Source of the DNA: Pseudonocardia sp. C8
GTDB lineage: Bacteria; Actinomycetota; Actinomycetes; Mycobacteriales; Pseudonocardiaceae
Direction: 5' to 3'
Length of the DNA stretch: 64,000 nucleotides
Assembly: GCF_014267175.1 (NCBI RefSeq)
Contig: NZ_JACMTR010000002.1
Location: forward strand, 446,001 to 510,000
Each line of letters starts with the position of its first letter. The first letter of the stretch is position 1. Of the stretch, positions 15,747-24,954 are shown piece by piece. Below the pieces are notes generated by a model. That model saw nothing but the letters and a program-made list of their open reading frames with translations, was not told the DNA's origin and searched no databases. The position numbers and the translations under genes were made by a program.

Positions 15747-17209
15747 CCGACCCGCGGCAGCTCAGCCCCACCGAGGAGCGGGTCGAACGGTGGTGGCAGC
15801 GGCTGCACGGCGAGCGCGCCCACGACCGCGAACGCTTCACCATGCGCGCCCGGATCGGCGTCCTCGCCGCGCTGGTCGCCGCGACGATGGTGCTGGTCGT
15901 GTCGACGGCCGCCTTCCTCGTCGTCCGGCAGAACCTCACCAGCGCGCTCGACGAGACGCTCCGCCAGCGCGCCTACCTCGCCGCGCAGAGCGATCTGATC
16001 AAACCGCAGCTGCTGGCGGCGCTGCCACCGGCCGTCCTGGGCGCGGCCGACCTGCACATCGCGCTCGTGTACTCGTCCGGGCTGGCGACGTCGGCCGACC
16101 CGTCGTCGATGCCGCCGGTCGGCGAGCCGGAGCTGGCAGTGGCCCAGGGCGGCCCGACCCAGCCGGGGCGGACGGAGGTGATGGCCGGGGTCCCGTACCG
16201 GATCGTCGCCGTGCAGGCCGGGGACGGCCGCGCCCTCGTCCTCGCCCAGCGGCTCGACACGATCACCCGGGTGGTGTCGCGGATGGGGACCGCGCTGCCG
16301 CTGGTCGGGCTCGGCGGTGTCGTGCTGGCCGGCCTGGCCGGTGCCGCCGTCGCCCGGGCCGGGCTGCGGCCGGTGCAGCGGCTCACCGCGGCGACCGAGC
16401 GGGTCGCCACCACGGGGGACCTGCGGCCGATCCCGGTGTCCGGGTCGGACGAGCTGGCCCGGCTGACGATCAGCTTCAACGCGATGCTCGGGGCGCTGGC
16501 CGCGTCGCGGGAGCAGCAGCGGCGCCTCGTCGCCGACGCCGGGCACGAGCTGCGGACCCCGCTGACGTCGCTGCGCACCAACCTGGAGCTGCTCGCCGCG
16601 GCCGACCGGCCGGACACGCCCGACCTGCCGGCGGAGGACCGGGCGGAGCTGCTCGCCGACGTCCGCGCCCAGGTCGAGGAGCTCTCGCACCTGGTCGGGG
16701 ACCTGGTCGAGCTGGCCCGCGACGACGCACCCACGATGACCACCGAGGCCCTGGAGCTGAGCGAGATCGTCGAGCGGGCACTGGCCCGGGTACGGCGACG
16801 GGCCGGGGAGATCGAGTTCGACGTCCACCTGACGCCCTGGACCCTGGACGGCGACGCCAGCGCCCTCGAGCGGGCGGTGCTGAACCTGCTCGACAACGCC
16901 GTGAAGTGGAGCCCGCCCGGCGGCACCGTGCGGCTGTCGATGATCCAGATCGCGCCGGACTGGCTGGTGATCGAGGTCGCCGACGCCGGCGCCGGGATCG
17001 CCGCGGAGGACCTGCCGCACGTGTTCGAACGTTTCTACCGGGCCGACACCTCGCGGACGATGCCCGGCTCCGGGCTCGGCCTGTCGATCGTCGCGCAGGC
17101 CGCGGCCCGGCACGGCGGGGACGTCCGCGCCGGCCGGGCCCCCGAGGGCGGGGCGCTGCTCGCGATGGCGCTGCCGGGCCGTCACGTCCCGGAGCCCGGC
17201 AGCCCATAG
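15743..17209 (+). CDS. mprB: Sensor histidine kinase MprB
   Basis: A 488-residue membrane kinase. An N-terminal transmembrane helix ([24 protein letters not shown]) precedes an extracytoplasmic sensor region, a second helix near 180-205, and a HAMP linker. The H-box [15 protein letters not shown] carries the phospho-accepting His at about residue 268. The ATPase domain shows [15 protein letters not shown] (N-box), DAGAGI (G1) and GLGLSIV (G2). It phosphorylates MprA in response to envelope stress. The GTG start overlaps the mprA stop. Confidence 0.92.
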   Translation: MTDPRQLSPTEERVERWWQRLHGERAHDRERFTMRARIGVLAALVAATMVLVVSTAAFLVVRQNLTSALDETLRQRAYLAAQSDLIKPQLLAALPPAVLGAADLHIALVYSSGLATSADPSSMPPVGEPELAVAQGGPTQPGRTEVMAGVPYRIVAVQAGDGRALVLAQRLDTITRVVSRMGTALPLVGLGGVVLAGLAGAAVARAGLRPVQRLTAATERVATTGDLRPIPVSGSDELARLTISFNAMLGALAASREQQRRLVADAGHELRTPLTSLRTNLELLAAADRPDTPDLPAEDRAELLADVRAQVEELSHLVGDLVELARDDAPTMTTEALELSEIVERALARVRRRAGEIEFDVHLTPWTLDGDASALERAVLNLLDNAVKWSPPGGTVRLSMIQIAPDWLVIEVADAGAGIAAEDLPHVFERFYRADTSRTMPGSGLGLSIVAQAAARHGGDVRAGRAPEGGALLAMALPGRHVPEPGSP

Positions 17210-17264
17210 CCTGGAGGGGTGGCCCGGGACGGCGGGCCGCGCAGGCGACGACGGACGGTGACGC

Positions 17265-18818
17265 ATGGCCCAGGACAACCCGCCCGACGACGGACCCGGG
17301 ACGGACCCGAAGGTGTCCGGCGGGGCCGGAGCGGCGGGATCCGCGCCCGAGGACACCGGTGCCTCCGCCACGCGGGAGGACACGGGCCGGGACGGGGCCG
17401 GCGGGACGGACCCCGGCGAGGCCGGGACCGCGGACGCGGAGAACGGTGGTGCCGCGACCGGAGACCCGGAGAGCGGTGCCGCCGGGGCGGGGGAGGACGA
17501 CCGTGGCGGGGCCGGTGACGCGGCGGACACCGCCGGCTCCACCGAGGAACCGCCGACCGACCGCTGGACGGTCCCGGCCAGCCCGTGGGCCCGCCCCGGC
17601 TCGAGCACCGACCCCGCCGGCGACCCCGCGACCGGCGGGTACCCGCCGGCACACGGCGGCCCACCCCCGCAGGAACCACCGGTCTGGGCGCACGGTGTGC
17701 CGCCGTACCCCGGTTCCGGCCCGTACCCGCAGGCCACCGGGGTGGGCGAGCCCCCACCACCGCGCCGGTCCCGGCGGACGTTCGCGCTCCTGGTCGGGGG
17801 GCTGATCCTGGCGCTGGTCGCCGGCGCCGTCGGTGGCGCGATCGGCACCGACATCACCCGCTCCTCGGCGTCCGGTGGCGGGGTGCTCGCCGAGCCGGTC
17901 CCCGAGGTCGAGTCCGACCTGCCGGTCACCCCGGTGGAGGCGGTCGCCGCCCGCGTGCTACCCAGCGTGGTGCAGCTGCGGGTCGAGGGCGGGACCGGCA
18001 ACATGGGCGGCCGCGGCGAGGGATCCGGGATGGTGATCAGCGAGGACGGGCTGATCCTCACCAACAGCCACGTCGTCCAGCCGGCGGCGACCGGCGGGAC
18101 GCTGCGCGTGGTCCTCCACGACGGCCGGGTCGCGGTCGGGTCCGTCGTCGGGCAGGACCCGGAGTCGGACGTCGCGCTGGTGCGGGTCCAGCTCGGCGGC
18201 CTCACCCCGGTGGAGCTCGGCAACTCCGAGGGCGTCCGCGTCGGCCAGCAGGTCACCGCGATCGGCTCGCCGCTCGGGCTGGGCGGGTCGGTCACCTCCG
18301 GCATCGTGTCCGCACTGGACCGGGCGGTGAGCGTGGGTGGCGAGGCCGGCAACGCCTCCACCGTGCTCAACGCGATCCAGACCGACGCGGCGATCAACCC
18401 CGGGAACTCGGGCGGCCCGCTCGTCGACATGCGGGGCCGGGTCGTCGGCATCAACTCGGCGATCGCCACGGCCGGCCCGGGTGGTGGCTCGATCGGCGTC
18501 GGCTTCTCGATCCCGATGAACCAGGCCCGGCGGATCGCCGACCAGCTCCGCACCGGCGGGCCGGCCACCCACGCCGTGCTCGGCGTGGAGGTCACCGACG
18601 ATCCGCAGCTACGCGGCGCGGTGGTCCGCACCGTCACCCCCGGCGGCGCGGCGGAGCAGGCGGGCCTGCGCCCGAACGACCTGGTGGTCCGGCTCGGTGA
18701 CCAGCGCATCGCGACCGGCACCGACCTGCAGGCCGCGGTCCGCTCGCAGCCGCCCGGCACCGTCGTCGAGCTCCAGCTGCAGGACCGCACCGTCCGGGTG
18801 ACCCTCGGCGAGCAGTGA
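17265..18818 (+). CDS. pepD: HtrA-like serine protease PepD, membrane anchored
   Basis: The 517-residue protein has a long acidic, low-complexity cytoplasmic region (1-165), one transmembrane helix (FALLVGGLILALVAGAVGGAIG), a trypsin-like protease domain and a C-terminal PDZ domain (about 425-517). The triad is H269 (TNSHVV), D302 (ESDVALVRV) and S382 (GNSGGPLVD). It is an extracytoplasmic quality-control protease of the DegP/HtrA class. Position after mprAB matches Rv0983, where the MprAB system induces it and it feeds back on envelope-stress signalling. Confidence 0.92.
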   Translation: MAQDNPPDDGPGTDPKVSGGAGAAGSAPEDTGASATREDTGRDGAGGTDPGEAGTADAENGGAATGDPESGAAGAGEDDRGGAGDAADTAGSTEEPPTDRWTVPASPWARPGSSTDPAGDPATGGYPPAHGGPPPQEPPVWAHGVPPYPGSGPYPQATGVGEPPPPRRSRRTFALLVGGLILALVAGAVGGAIGTDITRSSASGGGVLAEPVPEVESDLPVTPVEAVAARVLPSVVQLRVEGGTGNMGGRGEGSGMVISEDGLILTNSHVVQPAATGGTLRVVLHDGRVAVGSVVGQDPESDVALVRVQLGGLTPVELGNSEGVRVGQQVTAIGSPLGLGGSVTSGIVSALDRAVSVGGEAGNASTVLNAIQTDAAINPGNSGGPLVDMRGRVVGINSAIATAGPGGGSIGVGFSIPMNQARRIADQLRTGGPATHAVLGVEVTDDPQLRGAVVRTVTPGGAAEQAGLRPNDLVVRLGDQRIATGTDLQAAVRSQPPGTVVELQLQDRTVRVTLGEQ

Positions 18819-19009
18819 GCGGCGGGGTTCCGGCCGGGTGGACCGGGCCTCAGCTGTTTGACTGGTGAAGGACCTCGTGATGGGCTGTGCCCGTGTTCGG
18901 TGGTGCCCCATCGAACGCGTTCCGGAGCGTCGTGCCGGTGCGGGTTCCCCCTCCCCGTGCCGGCACGGCCTCCCCCGGGCGCGATCGGCCCGGCGATAGG
19001 GTGACGACC

Positions 19010-19507
19010 ATGGAGATGCCGGATCCGCAGATCGGCCGCGCCCTCGTGGTGATCGTCGACGACCGTGTCAGCGCCGGTGAACGCTCGGACAGCACGGGGC
19101 CGCTGGTCACCGAGCTGCTGGAGGAGGCGCACTTCGTCGTCGACGGCGTGGTGACCGCTCCGGGCGACGTGGTCGCGATCCGCAGCGCGCTGAACACGGC
19201 CGTGATCGGTGGCGTCGATCTCGTGGTGACCGTCGGCGGCACGGGTGTCTCGCCGCGCGACGTCACGCCGGACGCGACCTCCGGCGTCCTGGACCGGCCC
19301 GTGCCGGGCATCGCCGAGGCCATCCGGGCCTCCGGGCTCGCCGCCGGCGCCGTCGACGCCGGCGTGTCCCGTGGGGTGGTGGGAGTGTCCGGCAGCACGC
19401 TGGTGGTCAACCTGGCCGCGTCCCGCGCCGCGGTGCGCGACGGCATGGCCACGCTGACCCCGCTGGTCCCGCACGTGATCTCGGAGCTGTCCGGCCTGGA
19501 CGACTGA
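19010..19507 (+). CDS. moaB2: MogA/MoaB-family molybdopterin-binding protein MoaB2
   Basis: The 165-residue protein carries the MoaB/MogA motifs VTVGGTGVSPRDVTPDAT and SGSTLVVNLAAS, which in enzymes of this family bind and adenylylate molybdopterin. It is called MoaB2 because it follows mprAB-pepD as in Rv0981-Rv0984. The ATG at 19010 is chosen because homology begins there; upstream in-frame codons are poor. The usual LPGSP is replaced by VSGSTLVV, so enzymatic function is not certain. Confidence 0.85.
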   Translation: MEMPDPQIGRALVVIVDDRVSAGERSDSTGPLVTELLEEAHFVVDGVVTAPGDVVAIRSALNTAVIGGVDLVVTVGGTGVSPRDVTPDATSGVLDRPVPGIAEAIRASGLAAGAVDAGVSRGVVGVSGSTLVVNLAASRAAVRDGMATLTPLVPHVISELSGLDD

Positions 19508-19561
19508 CGGCGCGGACGCGCGCCGCCCTGGGCACGGACGATCCGGTCCTCGGGCCGGACG

Positions 19562-19588
19562 GTCCCGGCGGAACGGCTCCGCCGGGAC
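19562..19588. terminator. Hairpin between convergent genes
   Basis: GTCCCGGCGGA and TCCGCCGGGAC form a perfect 11-bp stem with a 5-base loop. It lies between moaB2 and the convergent antitoxin-like gene and could serve both. Confidence 0.6.
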
Positions 19589-19605
19589 ACGCCCGCCGTT
19601 GCGGG

Positions 19606-19971
19606 TCAGCTCGGCGGCGGCACCGGCGGGACGCCACCGTCCTTCCGGTCGTCCGACGGCGGCGTGGGCGGGGTCGCCGGACCACCCGTCGACTCCGCAG
19701 CGTTGTCCTGCGGCGCCGGCGGCACCGGCGGGACCGCGTCGCTGCCCGTGCCCCCACCCGGGGTGGTCTCGCCGGGGTGCCCGAGCGCGCTCTCGACCTT
19801 GCCCTTCACCCCGCCGATCTGCTCGTGGTACTTGCCGCCGGTGGCGTGGTCGACCTTCTCGGCGGCCTTCTCGACCAGCGGGCCGGCCTTCTCCTTGGCC
19901 TTCTCCAGGTGCGGCGCGGCCTTCTCCAGCGCGCTCTCCGCCGCCTCGCGAGCCTTGTCCAGGAATCCCAT
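19606..19971 (-). CDS. Small helical protein, MT0933-type 'antitoxin' family
   Basis: The 121-residue protein begins MGFLDKAREAAESALEKAAPHLEKA, an alanine/lysine-rich amphipathic helix, with a GGKYHEQIGGVKGKVE segment typical of the actinobacterial MT0933/Rv0909 family. A proline/glycine-rich tail follows (from about 65). The family is annotated as antitoxin, but no toxin gene is adjacent here, so that role is doubtful. ATG 19971 is chosen because family similarity starts there. Confidence 0.7.
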   Translation of the reverse strand: MGFLDKAREAAESALEKAAPHLEKAKEKAGPLVEKAAEKVDHATGGKYHEQIGGVKGKVESALGHPGETTPGGGTGSDAVPPVPPAPQDNAAESTGGPATPPTPPSDDRKDGGVPPVPPPS

Positions 19972-20063
19972 GACCGGTCTCCCTCCTGTCGTCCTGTGTC
20001 CATGGTGGCACCGAACGGAGGCTCCGTGGGGCCCAGCGGTTCCCGGCACGGCACCATGGAGTG

Positions 20064-20231
20064 ATGAGCGAATCCGCGGACCGGCTGCGCCGGCGGATCG
20101 AGGAGATCTTCGGCGACGAGCCGACCGTGACCACGGACGAGCGCTCGGACGACGGTGCGGCCGACGAGCGGGACGACCGCGACCCGGACCGCTGGTTCAC
20201 CGAGAACCGGCCACCGCACCACGGGGGCTGA
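20064..20231 (+). CDS. Conserved small acidic protein, 55 residues
   Basis: This short gene encodes a protein starting MSESADRLRRRIEEIFGDE and ending DRDPDRWFTENRPPHHG, an acidic sequence resembling small conserved proteins of Pseudonocardiales. It is divergent from the MT0933-type gene. Function is unknown; the first 17 residues look helical and the tail is disordered. Confidence 0.65.
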   Translation: MSESADRLRRRIEEIFGDEPTVTTDERSDDGAADERDDRDPDRWFTENRPPHHGG

Positions 20232-20244
20232 GCGCGGGCCGGCC

Positions 20245-20898
20245 TCATCGCAGCGTCACCGTGACCTCGCCGGCGAGGGTGGCGGCGGCGACCGTCGTGG
20301 CCTCGCTCTCCGGTAGCGCGACCAGGACCAGCGGTCCCGCCCCGGAGCCGGGGGACGGCCCACCGGCCGGGGACGGCGGCAGCACCGCGACCACCCCGGC
20401 GCGCGCGGCCAGCACGCGCGGCCCCTCCGGCCCGCCGGTGATCACGTCGACCCGGGAGCCGGGGGACAGCAGGGCCGCGACGGCCGGGTCGGCGGGCCGC
20501 AGCGGCACCGCGGAGGAGCCGGGCCCGCCGGTCCGGGCGGCCAGCTCGGGACCGAGCAGGCGCAGGTCGGTGACCGGCTCGCCGACGCGCACGGGGCCGG
20601 CGGGCACGCGGCCACCGGTGTCGGCGACCGACCGCAGCGCACCGGCCGGCACCAGCTCCGGCGGCCAGCCCGCGACCGCGACGTCGCCGGGGTGCAGCGG
20701 GACACCGGGGGAGAGGTCCCGGGCCGCGACGACGACCCCGACCCGCTCGTCGGCCGGATCGGGGAGCAGCGCCACGACCAGCGCGGCGATCGCCAGCGCG
20801 GCCGCGGCAGCGCGGCGCAGCAGCAGGACGCGGGACCAGGTCGGGGCGCGGAGCAGCCCGTCCCACGGGCGCCGCGCCCGATGACCGTCGTCGTCCAT
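20245..20898 (-). CDS. SAF-domain membrane protein (CpaB/RcpC-like)
   Basis: The 217-residue protein has an N-terminal transmembrane helix (AAAAALAIAALVVALLP, residues about 30-46) followed by a SAF domain (VVAARDLSPGVPLHPGDVAVAGWPPELVPAGAL, residues about 55-120) and a second small domain. SAF proteins of this layout resemble RcpC/CpaB pilus-assembly factors, but no pilus genes are nearby, so the role is unknown. The start ATG at 20898 gives a short cytoplasmic tail. Confidence 0.78.
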   Translation of the reverse strand: MDDDGHRARRPWDGLLRAPTWSRVLLLRRAAAAALAIAALVVALLPDPADERVGVVVAARDLSPGVPLHPGDVAVAGWPPELVPAGALRSVADTGGRVPAGPVRVGEPVTDLRLLGPELAARTGGPGSSAVPLRPADPAVAALLSPGSRVDVITGGPEGPRVLAARAGVVAVLPPSPAGGPSPGSGAGPLVLVALPESEATTVAAATLAGEVTVTLR

Positions 20899-20972
20899 GC
20901 CCGCCCTCCGTCGAAGCCGTGACCTCGACGGTAGGGCCGGAAGGCGGGTCCGCCGGCCCGGGTCCCCGGGCC

Positions 20973-21000
20973 TGTGGACAACTCAGCCGCTTGTGGACAA
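20973..21000. promoter_or_regulatory. Pair of DnaA-box-like sites
   Basis: TGTGGACAA occurs at 20973-20981 and again at 20992-21000, each the reverse complement of TTGTCCACA, the Streptomyces-type DnaA box. The two copies share the longer direct repeat TGTGGACAACTC, with starts 19 bp apart, in the gap between the fmdB-like gene and the SAF gene. Confidence 0.4.
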
Positions 21001-21008
21001 CTCCCGGG

Positions 21009-21356
21009 TCAGGAGGCGGCGGCCTTCGCCCCGGCGGCCGCGGGGGTGGACGATGACGAGGAGCCTCCGGCCGAGCTCGACCCGCCGGAGGAGGAGCTCG
21101 ACGAGGTCGAGGACGACGACGAGGAGGTGCTCTCCGACTTCGACGACGAGTCCGAGCTGCCGTTGCCGCTCACCGAGCCGGAACGCGAGTCGGTGCGGTA
21201 GAAGCCGCTGCCCTTGAAGACGATGCCGACCGAGGAGAAGACCTTGCGCAGCTTGCCCTCGCAGTTCGGGCAGGTCGTGAGGGCGTCGTCGGAGAACGCC
21301 TGAACCGCCTCGAAGCGGTGGTCACACGCCGTGCATGCGTACTGGTAGGTCGGCAC
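21009..21356 (-). CDS. FmdB-family zinc-ribbon protein with serine-rich tail
   Basis: The 115-residue protein starts at GTG 21356 (GGAGG just upstream) and reads PTYQYACTACDHRFEAVQAF and TTCPNCEGKLRKVFSSVGIVFKGSGFYRTDSR, a four-cysteine zinc ribbon. From about residue 68 it becomes a serine/glycine-rich disordered tail. It matches the serine-rich Rv0991c protein, which lies beside the formyl-THF cyclo-ligase in mycobacteria as here; Rv0991c has been described as a redox-regulated chaperone. Confidence 0.88.
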   Translation of the reverse strand: MPTYQYACTACDHRFEAVQAFSDDALTTCPNCEGKLRKVFSSVGIVFKGSGFYRTDSRSGSVSGNGSSDSSSKSESTSSSSSSTSSSSSSGGSSSAGGSSSSSTPAAAGAKAAAS

Positions 21357-21474
21357 AACTTCCTCCGGACGGCTCGGTGCGCTGGAGCAGCCGGGCGCCG
21401 CGACGTCCTGGCACTCCAGGGCTGCGAGTGCCAGCATACCTGGTCGCGGCGGAGAGTCCGAGCCGTCCGAGCGG

Positions 21475-22122
21475 TCAGGTCGAGAGGTGCACCACTCCGG
21501 CGCGCGGCAGCACCACCGCCGCCACGGGGACGTCGTGCGGCTCGGCGGGGAGCTCGTCGACGAGCTCGTCGTCGTGCAGCGGGACCACGGTCGGGGTGCC
21601 GGGGGACACGAGCGGGAGCGTCCGGTCGTAGTACCCACCGCCCCGGCCGAGCCGCCGCCCCCGGCGGTCGACCGCCAGTGCCGGGACCAGCACCAGCGCC
21701 GCGGTGCCGATCGCCGCGGCCCCCAGCCGGGGGCCGACCGGTTCGCGCACGCCGAGCGGTCCGCGCTGCAGGTCGTCCAGCCCGGTGTAGCGGGTCCAGT
21801 CCAGCGGTCCCGGCGCGGCCGGCACGACGGGCGCGAGCACCTCGTGGCCGGCGGCCAGCAGGGCGTCCGGGAGCGTGGCCGTCCCGGGGCCGGCCACGCC
21901 GGGTTCCGGCCCGATCGGGAGGTAGCACGCGACCGGACCGGACACCCCGGATGCGATAGAGATCACATGCCGGATCAGGTCAGCGGTCGCCGCGGCGCGG
22001 TCCTCCGGCGACCGGGCCGCGCGGGCGTCCAGCAGGCGGCGCCGGAGCGAGCGTTTCTCGTCGTCGGGAAATGTGCCCTGATCAGGGGACGATCCGTCGG
22101 TGTCGTCAGCGCGAGCCGTCAC
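21475..22122 (-). CDS. 5-formyltetrahydrofolate cyclo-ligase
   Basis: The 215-residue enzyme converts 5-formyl-THF to 5,10-methenyl-THF with ATP. Family blocks are KRSLRRRLLDARAA (ATP/Mg site), VACYLPIGPEPG, LVPALAVDRRGRRLGRGGGYYDRTL, and LPAEPHDVPVAAVVLP near the C-terminus. Length is normal. It is divergent from galU with only 36 bp between starts, the Rv0992c-Rv0993 arrangement. Confidence 0.92.
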   Translation of the reverse strand: MTARADDTDGSSPDQGTFPDDEKRSLRRRLLDARAARSPEDRAAATADLIRHVISIASGVSGPVACYLPIGPEPGVAGPGTATLPDALLAAGHEVLAPVVPAAPGPLDWTRYTGLDDLQRGPLGVREPVGPRLGAAAIGTAALVLVPALAVDRRGRRLGRGGGYYDRTLPLVSPGTPTVVPLHDDELVDELPAEPHDVPVAAVVLPRAGVVHLST

Positions 22123-22158
22123 GGCTCCAGGCTAGTGCGATGGATAGGCTCGCCGACC

Positions 22159-23061
22159 ATGAGCGCGCAGACCTCCAGCACGGCAGGGGCGTTCCGTACC
22201 GCCGTGGTCCCCGCGGCCGGCCTCGGCACGCGGTTCCTGCCGGCCACCAAGTCCGTGCCGAAGGAGCTGCTCCCCGTCGTCGACACCCCGGGCATCGAGC
22301 TCGTCGCGGCCGAGGCCGCCGAGGCCGGCGCGGAGCGGCTGCTGATCGTCACCTCGCCGGGCAAGGACTCCGTCGCGGCGTACTTCCGCCCGGACGAGGA
22401 ACTGGTCGAGACCCTGGAGTCCCGGGGGAAGGAGGCGCTCGCGGAGCGCGTCCGCCGCGCGCCCGGCCTCCTCGAGGTCGACTCCGTCTACCAGCACGAA
22501 CCGAAGGGGCTCGGGCACGCCGTGGCCCAGGCCGCGCCGGCGCTGGCCGAGGGCGAGGAGGCCGTCGCCGTCCTGTTGCCCGACGATCTCGTGTACCCGA
22601 CCGGGGTGCTCGCGCGGATGGCCGAGGTGCGCGCCGCGCACGGCGGCAGCGTCCTCTGCGCGTTCGACGTGCCGCGCGATCAGATCTCCGCCTACGGCGT
22701 CTTCGAGGTCACCGACACCGGGGACGACGACGTCAAGCGCGTGCACGGCATGGTCGAGAAACCGCCGGCCGACCAGGCACCGTCGACCTTCGCCGCCGCC
22801 GGCCGCTACCTGCTGGACCGGGCGGTCTTCGACGCGCTGGAGCGGATCGGCCCGGGTGCGGGCGGCGAGCTGCAGCTGACCGACGCCGTCGCGCTGCTCA
22901 TCGACGAGGGGCACCCGGTGCACGTCGTCGTGCACGAGGGCGGCCGGCACGACCTGGGCAACCCGGCCGGCTACGTCCGCGCCTTCGTGGACCACATGCT
23001 GCAGCACCCCGAGTACGGCGAGAGCCTGCGCGGCTGGCTGACCGACCGCCTGAAGGACTGA
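22159..23061 (+). CDS. galU: UTP-glucose-1-phosphate uridylyltransferase GalU
   Basis: The 300-residue enzyme makes UDP-glucose for cell-wall and trehalose synthesis. Motifs include VVPAAGLGTRFLPATKSVPKELLPV (nucleotide binding), QHEPKGLGHAV, VLLPDDLVYP, MVEKPP, and GGRHDLGNPAGYVRA. The ATG at 22159 gives the standard N-terminus. It is followed one base later by the MoeA-like gene and probably co-transcribed with it, rimJ and possibly glpR. Confidence 0.94.
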   Translation: MSAQTSSTAGAFRTAVVPAAGLGTRFLPATKSVPKELLPVVDTPGIELVAAEAAEAGAERLLIVTSPGKDSVAAYFRPDEELVETLESRGKEALAERVRRAPGLLEVDSVYQHEPKGLGHAVAQAAPALAEGEEAVAVLLPDDLVYPTGVLARMAEVRAAHGGSVLCAFDVPRDQISAYGVFEVTDTGDDDVKRVHGMVEKPPADQAPSTFAAAGRYLLDRAVFDALERIGPGAGGELQLTDAVALLIDEGHPVHVVVHEGGRHDLGNPAGYVRAFVDHMLQHPEYGESLRGWLTDRLKD

Positions 23062-23062
23062 C

Positions 23063-24283
23063 GTGCGAACGGTCACCGAGCACCTGACCCGGATCCTGGA
23101 CGTGGCGGTGCGGCCTGCCCCGGTGCGGGTCGCCATCGCGGACGCGCAGGGGCTGCGCAGCGCCGAGGAGGTCGTCGCCGCGCGCCCGCTCCCCGTCTTC
23201 GACCAGGCCGCCATCGACGGCTACGCGGTGCGCAGCGTCGACGTCGCCGGGGCCGGCGAGGCCGCCCCGGTCTCCGTCCCGGTGGTCGGCGAGATCGCCG
23301 CCGGGTCCCGGCAACCGCTTCGGCTGCAGCCCGGGCAGGCGGTGCGGGTCGCGACCGGGGCGCCGCTGCCGACGCTGGCCGACGCCGTCGTGCCGGCCGG
23401 CTGGACCGACGGCGGCACGGCCCGGCTGACGGTGCACCGCAGCGTGCCCTCGGCGGGCTTCGTGCGCCGGATCGGCGAGGACGTGCAGTCCGGTGACGTC
23501 GCCGTCCGCGAGGGCGACATCGTCGGGTCGGCGCAGGTCGCGATGCTGGCCGCGGCCGGGCGGGACAAGCTGCTGGTGCACCCGCGGCCGCGGGTGTCGG
23601 TCGTCGCGGTCGGCGACGAGCTGGTCGAGGTGAGCCGGTCGGCGTCGGCCGGGCAGGTCGCGGACGTCTGCTCGCACGCCCTCACCGCGGCCGCGCGGGA
23701 GGCCGGCGCGGAGACGAACCGGGCGCGCACCGTCGGGAGCAGTGCGGCCGAGATCCGCGGAGCCGTGGAGGACCTGCTGCCGGCCAGCGAGGTCGTCGTC
23801 GTCTGCGGGGCAGGCGGCGGGTCCGCGGCGGCCGAGGCCAAGAGCGGCCTGTCCGACTTCGGCGGCATCGACGACACCCGTATCGCCATGCACCCCGGGT
23901 CGGCGCAGGGCTACGGCCGGCTCGGACCGGACGCGGTGCCGGTCTTCCTGTTCCCCTCGCACCCGGCGACCGCGCTCGTGCTGTTCGAGGTGTTCGTGCG
24001 CCCCCTGATCCGGCTCGCGCTGGGGCAGGAACCGCACCGTCGCACCTGGGTGGCGCAGCTGACCTCGCCGGTGACCTCCCCGGAGGGGCGGCGGTCGTAC
24101 ATCCCGGCCCGGCTGCTCCGCGAGGACGACGGCGGCAGGCTCCTGGCCCAGCCGCTCGGCATGTCGGGCACCCACCTGCTCGCCGTGCTCGCCGAGGTCA
24201 ACGCGCTCGCCGTCGTCCCGGAGGGGGTCACCGAACTGACCGTCGGCGAGGAGATCGAGCTCGTGACCCGCGGTCGCGGCTGA
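23063..24283 (+). CDS. glp: MoeA/gephyrin-like protein, probably the divisome protein Glp
   Basis: The 406-residue protein has the MoeA layout: DQAAIDGYAVRS, VATGAPLPTLADAVVPAG, RIGEDVQSGDV, a MogA-like domain around VSVVAVGDELVEV, and a C-terminal beta barrel. In the MogA-like domain the catalytic motifs are eroded: the GGVSxGxxD region reads GAGGGSAAAEAKS, PGKP reads PGSA and LPGNP reads FPSHP. Molybdenum insertion is therefore unlikely. The setting galU-this gene-rimJ-membrane protein matches the corynebacterial and mycobacterial locus where the gephyrin-like Glp binds FtsZ and its membrane receptor GlpR. The GTG start follows galU immediately. Confidence 0.78.
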   Translation: MRTVTEHLTRILDVAVRPAPVRVAIADAQGLRSAEEVVAARPLPVFDQAAIDGYAVRSVDVAGAGEAAPVSVPVVGEIAAGSRQPLRLQPGQAVRVATGAPLPTLADAVVPAGWTDGGTARLTVHRSVPSAGFVRRIGEDVQSGDVAVREGDIVGSAQVAMLAAAGRDKLLVHPRPRVSVVAVGDELVEVSRSASAGQVADVCSHALTAAAREAGAETNRARTVGSSAAEIRGAVEDLLPASEVVVVCGAGGGSAAAEAKSGLSDFGGIDDTRIAMHPGSAQGYGRLGPDAVPVFLFPSHPATALVLFEVFVRPLIRLALGQEPHRRTWVAQLTSPVTSPEGRRSYIPARLLREDDGGRLLAQPLGMSGTHLLAVLAEVNALAVVPEGVTELTVGEEIELVTRGRG

Positions 24284-24288
24284 CCGGC

Positions 24289-24954
24289 GTGCCCCCACCC
24301 AGCGTGCCGGAGCCGCCCGGGAGCCACCCGGGGTGGCCGGCACGGCTCGGCCCGCTGCGGGTGGGTGGGCACGAGGTGCGGCTGCGGCCGATCCGGCTGC
24401 GCGACGCCGGCGACTGGTCCCGGATCCGGCTGCGTGACGAGGCACGCCTGCGGCCCTGGGAGCCGACCACCCACGGCGGCTGGGCGCGCCGGAACTCCTC
24501 GGTCGAGTGGCCCGGCCGCTGGTACGCACTGCGCGCCTCGGCGCGGCGCGGGCTGGCGCTGCCGTTCACGATCGCCGTGGACGGCGAGCTCGCCGGTCAC
24601 GTCATGGTCGGCAACATCGTGCGGGAGCCGCTGCTCTCGGCGTACGTCGGGTACTGGGTGGACTCGCAGCTCAGCGGGCGCGGGATCACCACGGCCGCGG
24701 TCGCGCTGGTTCTCGACCACTGCTTCGGGCCGGTCGGGCTGCACCGGGTGGAGGCCACCGTCCGGCCGGAGAACGAGGCCAGCATCGCCGTGCTGGTCAA
24801 GCTCGGGTTCCGGCGGGAGGGGCTGCTGCGCCGCTACCTCGACGTCGACGGCGCCTGGCGCGACCACTACAGCTACGCCGTGACCGCGGAGGAAGCCCCG
24901 GTCGGGGGCTTCACCGGCAAGCTGATCCGGGAGGGGCGCGCGGCCCGGTCCTAA
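24289..24954 (+). CDS. rimJ: GNAT acetyltransferase, RimJ-like
   Basis: The 221-residue protein has the RimJ/RimL-type GNAT fold: VRLRPIRLRDAGDWSRIRL at the start, YVGYWVDSQLSGRGITTAAVALVLDHCF (acetyl-CoA loop), and HRVEATVRPENEASIAVLVKLGFRREG. It probably acetylates a protein N-terminus; the substrate is unknown. It follows glp by five bases and matches Rv0995 in order. Confidence 0.88.
   Translation: MPPPSVPEPPGSHPGWPARLGPLRVGGHEVRLRPIRLRDAGDWSRIRLRDEARLRPWEPTTHGGWARRNSSVEWPGRWYALRASARRGLALPFTIAVDGELAGHVMVGNIVREPLLSAYVGYWVDSQLSGRGITTAAVALVLDHCFGPVGLHRVEATVRPENEASIAVLVKLGFRREGLLRRYLDVDGAWRDHYSYAVTAEEAPVGGFTGKLIREGRAARS

Noticed and set aside
19606..20231. A toxin-antitoxin pair formed by the MT0933-type protein and the 55-residue protein
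   Set aside because: The genes are divergent, the small protein has no toxin-like features, and the family label 'antitoxin' is not enough.
15644..20866. A 1740-codon minus-strand open frame across mprB, pepD and moaB2
   Set aside because: It is antisense to well-supported genes, has no domain, and is explained by the scarcity of stop codons in GC-rich antisense frames.
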